A stretch of DNA of 64,000 bases from Intestinimonas massiliensis (ex Afouda et al. 2020) (GTDB lineage: Bacteria; Bacillota; Clostridia; Oscillospirales; Oscillospiraceae), in NCBI RefSeq assembly GCF_001244995.1, contig NZ_LN869529.1:1754957-1818956 (forward strand), written 5' to 3'. The notes under the pieces are model-generated. The model ran no database searches and was not told where the DNA came from. It saw only the letters and a list, made by a program, of their open reading frames with translations. Position 1 is the stretch's first letter. The number at the start of each line of letters is the position of its first letter. Positions 41,708 through 49,705 of this stretch are shown here, in pieces. Position numbers and translations under genes: made by a program.

Positions 41708-43018
41708 TCACAGCCCCATGGCGCACAAGGGGATGGTAACCGCAAATACCGTGATAAGGGGGATAATGAGCTGAGTCACGCAGATGTCCAGATAGGCAGT
41801 CTTGTGGTTCATATGGGTGATGGCCAGGATGGTGATCTGGCCGCCCTGGTGAGGCAGGGTATCCAGCGTGCCGGCGGCGATGACGCCGATACGGTGGACG
41901 TACTCCAGATTGACGCCCAGGGAGACAAAGGTGTCCTTGAGGGCGTTGAAGGCCACGCCCATACCGCCGGAGGCGGAGCCGCACATGCCGGCGCAGACCG
42001 CCACGGCCACTGCCACGAAAATAAGGGGCGAGATATTCATGTGGAGCACGGCGTCCACAATGATCCGGAAGCCCTCGGTATTCTGGGCCACACCGCCGAA
42101 GCCCACCACGATAGCGGTGTTCAGCAGGGCTCCCCCGGCGTTGACGCCGCCCCGGTTGAGCAGCTCCACGTAGGTTTCAAATCGCTTCAGGTAGGGGAAA
42201 AAGAGAATGCAGGCGGCCACGATACCCCAGAATACGGCGCCCTCCACAGCCATTTTGAAGCCGTTGAAGAGGATCAGGATGACGGCGATGGGGATAAACG
42301 CCACGATCCAGTGGGGCATCCGCTCGTTGGGGTCGTCGGCAAAGTTCTTCTCCTCCTCAGGCAGGGGAGGCAGGGTTGGGTCGTCAAAGCGGCGGCCCCT
42401 TTTCTCCAGAGCCTTTGTGCGGTATTCAAACCAGATGATGATGAGAATCAGCTCGGCAATGACACTGATCACGCCGGGGACAAAGGCAGCCGTGGCGGTG
42501 GTGCCCAGGCTCTTCATGCCGATGACGTTCTGGATAGAGGGGGAACCGGGGGCAATCATGGAGATGGTCCAGCAGCCCGCGGTGATGGAGGCCGGGATCA
42601 GGATGCGGGACATGTCGTTCTTCTGGAAGAGCTGCAGGGTGATGGGATACATAACGAAGTACACCACGAAGCCGCTGATTCCGCCGAAGGTGAGGATGGA
42701 GGTGATGATGAACACCAGCACCGCCACATGCTTGCCTCCGGTGAGGCGGCTGAGGAAGCGGGCAATGGATTTGGCCGCGCCGGAGCCCTCATAAAAGGCG
42801 GAGAACACCGCGCCCAGGAAGAAGATGAAGAAATAGTTCTTCACATAGTTGGCCGCCGACTCCATAAAAGGCCCCAGCATGGTATCCAGCACGGGCATCT
42901 GAGCCAGGATACAGGTGATGAGGGCCACGATGCCCGCCATCGGCAGAGCGCCCACCCGCTTGAACGCCAGCACCGTGAACAGGACGATGGCGAAGAGCAG
43001 GATCAATACGTCAAACAT
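41708..43018 (-). CDS. GntP-family permease
   Basis: 436-residue polytopic protein with ~12 hydrophobic segments. It has FFLGAVFSAFYEGSGAAKSI, SGFVVYFVMYPITL, TISMIAPGSPSIQNVI and the late CGSASGGMGVAFNAL plus AGTLDTLPHQGGQITIL, all GntP-family features. The family moves gluconate and other hydroxy acids including D-beta-hydroxybutyrate by proton symport. It lies between the acyl-CoA dehydrogenase and MaoC genes, so it most likely imports the organic acid degraded by this operon. Confidence 0.87.
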   Translation of the reverse strand: MFDVLILLFAIVLFTVLAFKRVGALPMAGIVALITCILAQMPVLDTMLGPFMESAANYVKNYFFIFFLGAVFSAFYEGSGAAKSIARFLSRLTGGKHVAVLVFIITSILTFGGISGFVVYFVMYPITLQLFQKNDMSRILIPASITAGCWTISMIAPGSPSIQNVIGMKSLGTTATAAFVPGVISVIAELILIIIWFEYRTKALEKRGRRFDDPTLPPLPEEEKNFADDPNERMPHWIVAFIPIAVILILFNGFKMAVEGAVFWGIVAACILFFPYLKRFETYVELLNRGGVNAGGALLNTAIVVGFGGVAQNTEGFRIIVDAVLHMNISPLIFVAVAVAVCAGMCGSASGGMGVAFNALKDTFVSLGVNLEYVHRIGVIAAGTLDTLPHQGGQITILAITHMNHKTAYLDICVTQLIIPLITVFAVTIPLCAMGL

Positions 43019-43053
43019 ACGCGTTCTTTCCTCCCTTTCAAAATAGACAGTGG

Positions 43054-44187
43054 TTACTTCATGACCTCGCGTGCGATGACCATCTTCTGGACCTCGGAGG
43101 TGCCCTCGTAGATGGGGACGATGCGTGCGTCGCGGTACATGCGCTCGATGGGGTAGTCCCGCATGTAGCCGTAGCCGCCGTGGATCTGAAGGGCCTTGTT
43201 GGTGACCCAGACGGCGTTCTCAGAGGCGTAGTATTTGCACATGGCGGCCAGCTTGGACAGCGGCTGGCCGTTGTCGGCGGCGACGGCGGCCTCCAGGATG
43301 AGGGCCTTGGCGGCCTCGGTGCGGGTGGCCATGTCGGCCAGATACCACTGCAGGCCCTGGTTCTTTCCGATGGGCTTGCCGAACTGGACCCGCTCGCCCA
43401 TGTACTTGACGGAGGCGGCGATGGCGGCCTCGCAGATGCCCAGCGCCTGGGCGGCCATGCCGATCCGGCCGCCGTCCAGCGCCATCATGGCGATCTTGAA
43501 GCCTTCGCCCTCCTTGCCCACCAGGTTGCTGCGGGGGACCCGGCAGTCCTCAAAGATCAGCTCGGAGATATCCGCGCCCCGGATGCCCATCTTCTCTTCC
43601 CGCTTGCCCACGGTGAAGCCGGGGGTGCCCCGGTCCACCACGATGGCGGACATGCCCTTGACGCCCTTCTCCGGCTCGGTGAGGGCGATGACCACCACAT
43701 AGTCGCCCTCGGTGGGGCCCATGTTGGAGATGAAGCACTTGCTGCCGTTGATGACGTAGTCGTCCCCGTCCACCACGGCCTTGGTCTTGGCCGCGGCGGC
43801 GTCGGAGCCGGCGCCCGCCTCGGTGAGGGCGAAGGCGCCGATCTTACCCTCCACGGCGGCGGTGAGGTACTTCTGCTTCTGCGCCTCGGTGCCGTGCTTG
43901 AGGAAGATATCGTTGACTAGGGTATGCACGGCGATGACCTCCGCGGTGCTGGCGCACTGCCGGGCCAGCTCGGAGACCACCAGCACCTTGCACACGGTGT
44001 CCAGACCGGGCCCGCCGTACTCCTCGGGGACGTTCAGGGCGGTGAAGCCGATCTCGGCCATCTTCTCGATGATCTCCTTGGGAATGCGCTCCTCCCGGTC
44101 GATCTCGGCGGCGATGGGGGCCAGCTCGGACTCCGCAAAGTCCCGGGCCAGTTGCTGGATCATCTGTTGATCTTCGGTAAATTGCAT
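43054..44187 (-). CDS. Short-chain acyl-CoA dehydrogenase
   Basis: 377-residue FAD flavoprotein. FALTEAGAGSDAAAAKTKA and GSKCFISNMG bind FAD, RIGMAAQALGICEAAI is conserved, and the catalytic Glu lies in IYEGTSEVQK (~residue 361), the position used by short-chain and butyryl-CoA dehydrogenases. It interconverts saturated acyl-CoA and trans-2-enoyl-CoA. No electron-transfer-flavoprotein genes are in the operon, so Etf must be encoded elsewhere. In an anaerobe it would probably run as a reductase. Confidence 0.93.
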   Translation of the reverse strand: MQFTEDQQMIQQLARDFAESELAPIAAEIDREERIPKEIIEKMAEIGFTALNVPEEYGGPGLDTVCKVLVVSELARQCASTAEVIAVHTLVNDIFLKHGTEAQKQKYLTAAVEGKIGAFALTEAGAGSDAAAAKTKAVVDGDDYVINGSKCFISNMGPTEGDYVVVIALTEPEKGVKGMSAIVVDRGTPGFTVGKREEKMGIRGADISELIFEDCRVPRSNLVGKEGEGFKIAMMALDGGRIGMAAQALGICEAAIAASVKYMGERVQFGKPIGKNQGLQWYLADMATRTEAAKALILEAAVAADNGQPLSKLAAMCKYYASENAVWVTNKALQIHGGYGYMRDYPIERMYRDARIVPIYEGTSEVQKMVIAREVMK

Positions 44188-44208
44188 CGTGATTCCTCCT
44201 TTGGGTGG

Positions 44209-45768
44209 TTACAGGGTCAGGCCCATCTTCTCGTCGCGGAAGATGCGGGAATCCATCTCCTTCACTTCCTCGGCGATGAGGGGTCTAAACTCCATCTTGT
44301 CCAGAATGTCGCGCTGCAGGTCCACGCCCGGGGCGATCTCAGTGAGCATGATGCCCTTGGGCGTCAGCTTGAAAACGGCCCGCTCGGTGACGTAAAGGGC
44401 TTCTTGGCCCGCCTCGGCGGCGTACTCGCCGGAGTAGGTGACCTGCTCCAGCGCCTTTTTGAACTTGATGCTGCCGCCGTCCTTCACGATATCCAGCTTG
44501 CCGTCCCGGATCTCGATCTGCATCTTTCCAGCGGTGAAGGTTCCGGCGAAGCACACCTTCTTGGCGTTCTGGGTGATGTTGATAAAGCCGCCGGGCCCCA
44601 CTACCCGTCCGGCAAACTTAGATACGTTGACATTGCCCATGGCGTCGATTTCCGCCGCGCCCAGGAATCCGGCATCGATGCCGCCGCCGTCGTAAATATC
44701 AAAGATGTCGGGCATCTTGTAGATGGACTCCGGGTTGATGGTGCCGCCCAGCAGGGTACCGCCCAGGGTGACGCCGCCCAGAACGCCGGACTCGATGGAC
44801 AAGGTGATGGCATCGGAGCAGCCCTCCTCGGCCAGAATCTTGCCCACCAGATCGGGCACGCCCAGGCCCAGGTTCACCAACTGGCCGGCCTGGATCTCAA
44901 AGGCACAGCGGCGGGCGATGAGCTTGCGCACGTCAAAGGGGGCGGGCGCCACCTCACTGACTGGGATCTTCAGTGCGCCGCACATCTCGGCCCGGTAGCC
45001 CTCGTAGGCCAGGCACTGGCGGGTATAGGCCGGATCGCCCACCACCACATAGTCCACCATGAAGCCGTGGATGGCCACCTCGTTGGCGGGGATCGTGCCG
45101 GCCTGGACCAGCTTTTCCACCTCCACCACCACGATGCCCCCGCTGTTATGGGCGGCCGCCGCCAGCTCTAGCTGCTCGGTAATATTGGCCTCCCCCTTCA
45201 GGGAGATGTTGCCGCTCTCGTCGGCCAGCACGCCCTTGACAAAGCAGACGTCGATGGGCATGGACTTGTAGAGCAGGCAGTCCTTCTCCCCAATGTGGAC
45301 CAGTTCCACCACCTCGTGTCCGCCGTCTCGTGCGGCCTGATTGGCCTTGCAGCCCTCCAGCCGGGGATCGCAGAAGGTCTTGAGGCCCACATGGGTCAGC
45401 ACGCCCGGCTTTTTCCCGGCGATGGCCCGGGTCAGGTGGGAGGCCACGCCCTGGGGGATCAGAAACGCCTCAATCTGGTTGGAGACCGCCAGGGCGTTGA
45501 GCCGGGGCTCCAGGCCAATGTGGGCACAGATCATACGCTTGCACAGGCCCGGCTCCCCAAAGTGGTTGGCCCCGCCCTGGGCGCCGTCGCCCACTGCGGC
45601 GATGTGCAGCAGGGTCAGGTCCTTGGGGCTGCTGGTCTCCACGTAGCGTTTTTGCAGGGACACGAGGCAGTCCTCGGGCACGCCGTAGGTAATGAAACCG
45701 CCCACAGCCACGGTCATATTGTCCTGTACCAAAGCAGCGGCTTCCCGACTGGTAATCACTTTCGGCAT
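44209..45768 (-). CDS. Fused family I acyl-CoA transferase (acetate/3-keto-acid type)
   Basis: 519 residues with alpha and beta halves fused, as in propionate CoA-transferase and YdiF. KVITSREAAALVQDNMTVAV and GFITYGVPE open the alpha half, the beta half starts near residue 275, and the active-site Glu lies in SIESGVLGG (~residue 325). It swaps CoA between acyl-CoA and free acids, so it can activate an imported acid using acetyl- or butyryl-CoA. GGAGGAA precedes the ATG. It is the first gene of the operon, 135 bases downstream of a sigma-54-like promoter. Confidence 0.92.
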   Translation of the reverse strand: MPKVITSREAAALVQDNMTVAVGGFITYGVPEDCLVSLQKRYVETSSPKDLTLLHIAAVGDGAQGGANHFGEPGLCKRMICAHIGLEPRLNALAVSNQIEAFLIPQGVASHLTRAIAGKKPGVLTHVGLKTFCDPRLEGCKANQAARDGGHEVVELVHIGEKDCLLYKSMPIDVCFVKGVLADESGNISLKGEANITEQLELAAAAHNSGGIVVVEVEKLVQAGTIPANEVAIHGFMVDYVVVGDPAYTRQCLAYEGYRAEMCGALKIPVSEVAPAPFDVRKLIARRCAFEIQAGQLVNLGLGVPDLVGKILAEEGCSDAITLSIESGVLGGVTLGGTLLGGTINPESIYKMPDIFDIYDGGGIDAGFLGAAEIDAMGNVNVSKFAGRVVGPGGFINITQNAKKVCFAGTFTAGKMQIEIRDGKLDIVKDGGSIKFKKALEQVTYSGEYAAEAGQEALYVTERAVFKLTPKGIMLTEIAPGVDLQRDILDKMEFRPLIAEEVKEMDSRIFRDEKMGLTL

Positions 45769-45902
45769 ACAAATTCCTCCATTCTGCCGCCGTTGAGGCG
45801 GCGCTTCACGGTATCTGCGGTGGACTGGCTCCGTTCGTCGCGCCTTTGCGCCCGAACGGCTCTTCGTGTCGGCCAACACTTTTTGTTTCCGGTTTTTATA
45901 TC

Positions 45903-45919
45903 AGCCAATTTTGTGCCAA
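45903..45919 (-). promoter_or_regulatory. Candidate sigma-54 promoter of the acyl-CoA operon
   Basis: On the minus strand TTGGCACAAAATTGGCT: TGGCAC at -24 and TGGC at -12 with the correct spacing, one mismatch to the TTGC element of the consensus. It points at the CoA-transferase gene, and the neighbouring divergent gene encodes a sigma-54 activator. Confidence 0.68.
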
Positions 45920-46110
45920 GTTTTTCTTTCTGACCGCAAAAGGGATTGGAGCGTCCCCCGAAGTCATTGCGCCCCAAGGCCGTTCCTTTTTCTCAGCCTC
46001 CGCTCTGGTCCCGCCAAATTGGGGCAAATTCATGTGTCTCTCCGGCGGTTATGTGTCATTTTTTCCTCACTCAACCCTTTGGCTCCCACGGCGGACCGGC
46101 CGGGAGGGAC

Positions 46111-46140
46111 TTGCATTTTGCCGCAGGCCTGCTTTATAAT
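46111..46140 (+). promoter_or_regulatory. Sigma-A promoter of the activator gene
   Basis: TTGCAT (46111-46116), 18-base spacer, consensus TATAAT (46135-46140). The rest of 45920-46110 holds no gene. An imperfect inverted pair, TTGCGCCCCAA near 45967 and TTGGGGCAAA near 46019, could be an upstream activator site. Confidence 0.6.
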
Positions 46141-46177
46141 GGCGCAAACAGCATCGCGCGGAAAGGGGGCTGCCGGC

Positions 46178-47593
46178 ATGACGGAGGATCATCGGTACCG
46201 GCTGATTTTTGAGGAGTTTCTGGACAAGACCGAGGACGGCTTCATCGTGGTGGATAAGGACGGCATCATCACGGATATCAACCAAAACTACTGCGACTTT
46301 CTGGCCAAGCGGCAGGAGGACGTGATTGGGAAGCCCATCGGGCAGGTCATCACCACCACCTCCATGTACGACGTTCTCGCCCGCAGGCATCGTGGGGACG
46401 GCAGCAACGGCGTCTATATTCAGCCCTACTGTGCCGGCGAGACCCGGGATCAGTCGGAGAATTATGCCGTGGCCAACCGCTTCTGCTTCTTCGACGAGGA
46501 CAGCACCCTTCTGGGTGCGGCGGCACACATGAAATTCCGGCAGCGGGCCATGGATACCGCCAAGGAGATCCTGGATCTGGAGCTGAAATATTACAGAGAG
46601 GAATATTCCAAGAGCACCTCCGGCAGCGGCGGCTTCGAGCATCTCATCGGCAAGGACCCCAAGCTGCTGGAGCTAAAGCGGACGGGCACCCGCATCGCGC
46701 AGACCGACTTTTCAGTGCTCATTACCGGGGAAACCGGCACCGGCAAGGAGGTGCTGGCCAAGGCCATCCACGCCGAAAGCCCCCGGCGGGACGGTCCCTT
46801 CATCTGCGTCAACTGCGGCGCCATCCCGGATAATCTGCTGGAATCGGAGCTCTTCGGCTATGAAGAAGGGGCCTTTACCGGGGCCAAAAAGGGTGGAAAA
46901 CCCGGGAAATTTCAGCTTGCCAATCACGGAACGCTTTTTTTAGACGAGATCGGGGATATGCCGCTTCCGCTCCAGGTCAAAATCCTTCGGGCCCTCCAGG
47001 AGCGGGAAATTGAGAAGGTGGGCGGCGGCGCTCCCATGCCGGTGGACGTGCGTGTCATTTCCGCCACACGCCAGGACCTTCCCAAAATGATGGCAGAAGG
47101 CTCCTTCCGGGAGGACCTGTATTACCGTCTGGCTGTCATCAACATGGAGACCGTACCCCTGCGGGAGCGGCCGGGGGACATTCTGCTCCACGCCAACTAT
47201 TATCTGGATGAATTAAACAAAAAGTATAAAACGAAGATCATCCTCTCCGACCCGGTCAAGTGCTGCCTGCGGCAATACAACTGGCCCGGCAATGTCCGAG
47301 AGCTGCAAAACGTCATCACCGGCGCCTACGCCTCCTGCGACAACCTGATGGTGGAACCCGCCGATCTGCCCGCCAAAATCACCGCGCTTCACAAATATGA
47401 TCCCGGCCTTCGCCGTCAGAGCAGCCGCCTGGCCGACACCATGGACGCCTATGAATCCGCCGTCATCCGGGAGGCGCTGTGCCGGAACGGCCAAAATGTC
47501 AAGGCGGCGGCCGAGGAGCTGGGTGTGGAGCGGAGCCTGCTCTATAAAAAAATGAAGCGCCTTCAGATTATCATCCAGCGCTCCATCCATTGA
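46178..47593 (+). CDS. Sigma-54-dependent transcriptional activator (PAS-AAA+-Fis)
   Basis: 471 residues: an N-terminal PAS domain (~8-120, [20 protein letters not shown]), a linker, the AAA+ domain (~150-390) with Walker [12 protein letters not shown], the sigma-54-contacting GAFTGA loop, Walker B FLDEIGDM and the conserved NWPGNVREL, and a C-terminal Fis-type helix-turn-helix (~430-471, [20 protein letters not shown]). It is divergent from the CoA-transferase operon and almost certainly its regulator, sensing a small ligand through PAS. The ATG at 46178 follows GAAAGGGGG. Upstream codons are open but lack similarity. Confidence 0.93.
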   Translation: MTEDHRYRLIFEEFLDKTEDGFIVVDKDGIITDINQNYCDFLAKRQEDVIGKPIGQVITTTSMYDVLARRHRGDGSNGVYIQPYCAGETRDQSENYAVANRFCFFDEDSTLLGAAAHMKFRQRAMDTAKEILDLELKYYREEYSKSTSGSGGFEHLIGKDPKLLELKRTGTRIAQTDFSVLITGETGTGKEVLAKAIHAESPRRDGPFICVNCGAIPDNLLESELFGYEEGAFTGAKKGGKPGKFQLANHGTLFLDEIGDMPLPLQVKILRALQEREIEKVGGGAPMPVDVRVISATRQDLPKMMAEGSFREDLYYRLAVINMETVPLRERPGDILLHANYYLDELNKKYKTKIILSDPVKCCLRQYNWPGNVRELQNVITGAYASCDNLMVEPADLPAKITALHKYDPGLRRQSSRLADTMDAYESAVIREALCRNGQNVKAAAEELGVERSLLYKKMKRLQIIIQRSIH

Positions 47594-47725
47594 CTTGCAT
47601 GGCCGTGTTACTGTGGTCAAATTGACCTGAATCAGCAAAAACTGGCGCACATATAAAACTTCGCTGGGGCAAAGATATGTCTGGATTCCCAATCCAACAA
47701 ACACACAAAAAAGGAGATGCGAATT

Positions 47726-47992
47726 ATGTCCAGTTCCAACAATTCCAATCAGCCTGTCGTGCCCAGCGCCCGCGAGGCCCTGAACAAGTTTAAGATGGAG
47801 GCCGCTCAGGAAGTCGGCGTGAACCTGAAGCAGGGCTATAACGGTGACCTGACCTCCCGTGAGGCCGGTTCCGTGGGTGGCCAGATGGTCAAGAAGATGT
47901 ATCCCGAACGAACCTTGACCTTTCCTCGGACGGACCGCACCGCGCCGGGGCATCAGGCGTCGGTCTCCTACATAGCTGTCCTGACCTTTTGA
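47726..47992 (+). CDS. Alpha/beta-type small acid-soluble spore protein with altered C terminus
   Basis: 88 residues. The first ~58 are a good alpha/beta SASP: PSAREALNKFKMEAAQEVGV, LKQGYNGDLTSREAG and SVGGQMVKKM, which coats spore DNA, with an EAAQE region where the germination protease cuts. Normal SASPs end after KKMIEAYEK-like residues. Here the frame continues into an unrelated ~30-residue basic tail (YPERTLTFPRTDRTA...). A frameshift or rearrangement near 47900 is likely. AAGGAG precedes the ATG; a weak sigma-G-like promoter (GAATC / CATATAA) is possible near 47630-47655. Confidence 0.75.
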   Translation: MSSSNNSNQPVVPSAREALNKFKMEAAQEVGVNLKQGYNGDLTSREAGSVGGQMVKKMYPERTLTFPRTDRTAPGHQASVSYIAVLTF

Positions 47993-48103
47993 TTATGCTG
48001 TTTCAATGCTTCTCTCGGGATGCCTTTCCTTACCGTTTCGGCCCCATTTTGACATATCCTTCTCGCCTTACCCTATCTTTTTTTCGATTAATTTAATCAA
48101 AAA

Positions 48104-48136
48104 TTGCAGGTGCAGGTGTTTAACTTGCACCTGCAA
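48104..48136. repeat. Inverted repeat upstream of the molybdenum island
   Basis: Perfect 11-bp arms TTGCAGGTGCA (48104-48114) and TGCACCTGCAA (48126-48136), 11-base loop, followed by CTTTCG. It may end the SASP transcript or be an operator. The gene-free region 47993-48272 also holds a GATTA/TAATC palindrome near 48086. Confidence 0.6.
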
Positions 48137-48182
48137 CTTTCGAAAACTTTTTGTTTTCCGTCTGTTCTGTGGTATACGCCTC

Positions 48183-48211
48183 TGGACCTTCTGAAAAAAG
48201 TCTGCTACAAT
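48183..48211 (+). promoter_or_regulatory. Probable promoter of the molybdenum island
   Basis: TGGACC (48183-48188), 17-base spacer, TACAAT (48206-48211). Confidence 0.5.
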
Positions 48212-48221
48212 ATCATTGCAC

Positions 48222-48245
48222 CGATTGATTTATTAAAAACAATCG
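48222..48245. promoter_or_regulatory. Possible operator in the modE-like leader
   Basis: CGATTG (48222-48227) and CAATCG (48240-48245) form a perfect inverted repeat with a 12-base spacer, between the promoter and the ModE-like start codon. This position suits autoregulation. Confidence 0.4.
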
Positions 48246-48272
48246 CTTTTATTGGAAAGGCAGGTAAGACCT

Positions 48273-48641
48273 ATGGCGGGAAAGATCTCCCATGCCTTCC
48301 GCCCCGATATCCGGGTCCGCCTGATCGACGCGCGCCCTTTCTTTGGACCCGGGACCTCCGCCCTGCTGCGGGCCATCCAGGAGTGCGGCTCGGTGCTGGG
48401 GGCCTGTGAAAGACTGGAGCTGTCCTACTCCAAGGGCCGTGCTATCCTCCACTCCGCCGAGCAGGAGCTGGGTTTTCCCCTGGTGCGCCGCACCAAAGGC
48501 GGCGTGGGGGGCGGCAGCGCCAGCCTGACCGAGGCAGGCGTCCGGCTGTTGGACAGCTTCGAGCAGTATCAGGCCGATGTGCGCCGCTATGCCCAAGAGC
48601 ACTTCGACGCCCTGCGTACCCAGTTGGAGCATCCGGAATGA
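48273..48641 (+). CDS. ModE-like LysR-type winged-helix regulator
   Basis: 122 residues forming only the N-terminal DNA-binding domain of ModE: LIDARPFFGPGTSALLRAI, the helix-turn-helix ECGSVLGACERLELSYSKG and the wing FPLVRRTKGGVGGGSASLTE. The C-terminal molybdate-binding TOBE/MopI domains of E. coli ModE are absent, so either it senses molybdate indirectly or it is constitutive. It is the first gene of a long one-direction molybdenum cofactor and molybdate uptake cluster. Its stop overlaps the next start (ATGA). Confidence 0.85.
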   Translation: MAGKISHAFRPDIRVRLIDARPFFGPGTSALLRAIQECGSVLGACERLELSYSKGRAILHSAEQELGFPLVRRTKGGVGGGSASLTEAGVRLLDSFEQYQADVRRYAQEHFDALRTQLEHPE

Positions 48642-49705
48642 GAAAGCTCTATCTGATCCGCCACGGACAGTGCCGGGACGGGGCCCACCGCTGCATCGGC
48701 GGCACCGATCTTCCGCTGGACGAGGTGGGGCTGTGCCAAGCTGAGCGTCTGCGGCAGTGGGCACGGTCCAAACCGCTGACCGCAGTGTACACCAGCCCGC
48801 TCTCCCGCTGCCGGGAGACCGCCCGCATCCTGTCTGACGGCCGGCTGCCCGTCCACACGGCGGACGGACTGCGGGAGATGGACGGGGGCGTGTGGGAGGG
48901 ACTGCTCTACGCCGACATCCGGGTCCGCTGGCCGGAGGCCTACGCCGCCAGAGGCGCCCACCTGGGCGCCGTTCCTCCCCCGGGAGGAGAGAGCTTTTCG
49001 GCCGCAGGTGCCCGGCTGGGCGGCTGCATCCGAGGCATCCTGGCCCGAACGGAGGGGGATATCGCCTTGATCAGCCACGCAGGCGCCGGGCGGGGCTGGC
49101 TGGCCCCCCTGCTGGGGCTGGACCTAGACGACGTGCTGTCCATCCGGCAGCCCTGGGGTGGCATCTCGGAGCTCACTTGGAGCCGCGGCCGTTTCACTGT
49201 GGACTGTCTGGGCCTCCAGCCCGACCCCGTCCCCCCGCCCTTCCTGCTGGAAGCCCTGCTGGACCGCCAGGAGGCGCCGCCTGCCGTGCGGACCCACGGG
49301 GAGGCCGTGGCCCGGACGGCTCTGGCCCTGGCCGATCCGATCCCGGAGCCGCCAGTGGACCGGCCCCTGCTGGAGGCCGCCTGCCGGCTCCACGACATTG
49401 CCAAGGGCTCGCCCGACCACGCCCGGCGCGGGGCCCGGCTGCTGGACGAAGCCGGCTATCCCGCCGTGGCCGCGCTGATCGCCGTCCACCACGACCTGCC
49501 GCCGTCGGCCGGGTTGGAGGCCCGGCTGCTGTATCTGGCGGACAAGCTGGTCCAGGGCTCGGAGCCCACCTGCCTGGAGGCTCGCTTTGCCGCTTCCCGA
49601 AAAAAATGTGAGACGCCGTCCGCTCGCGCCGCCTGGGAGCGGCGCTACCGAGCCGCCCGGGACATCCTGGACGAATACCAACTAAACTGGGGGCAAACGC
49701 AATGA
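48638..49705 (+). CDS. Histidine phosphatase / HD-domain fusion protein
   Basis: 355 residues combining two hydrolase domains. Residues ~1-195 form a histidine-phosphatase domain with YLIRHGQ, SPLSRCRETA, the Glu in REMDGGVWEG and a second His in ALISHAG. Residues ~200-355 form an HD domain with the metal motif LHDIAKGSPDH and further His in AVHHDLPP. Overlaps of 4 bases on both sides place it firmly in the Moco operon. Its substrate is unknown; dephosphorylation of a nucleotide or cofactor intermediate is a guess. Confidence 0.83.
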   Translation: MRKLYLIRHGQCRDGAHRCIGGTDLPLDEVGLCQAERLRQWARSKPLTAVYTSPLSRCRETARILSDGRLPVHTADGLREMDGGVWEGLLYADIRVRWPEAYAARGAHLGAVPPPGGESFSAAGARLGGCIRGILARTEGDIALISHAGAGRGWLAPLLGLDLDDVLSIRQPWGGISELTWSRGRFTVDCLGLQPDPVPPPFLLEALLDRQEAPPAVRTHGEAVARTALALADPIPEPPVDRPLLEAACRLHDIAKGSPDHARRGARLLDEAGYPAVAALIAVHHDLPPSAGLEARLLYLADKLVQGSEPTCLEARFAASRKKCETPSARAAWERRYRAARDILDEYQLNWGQTQ

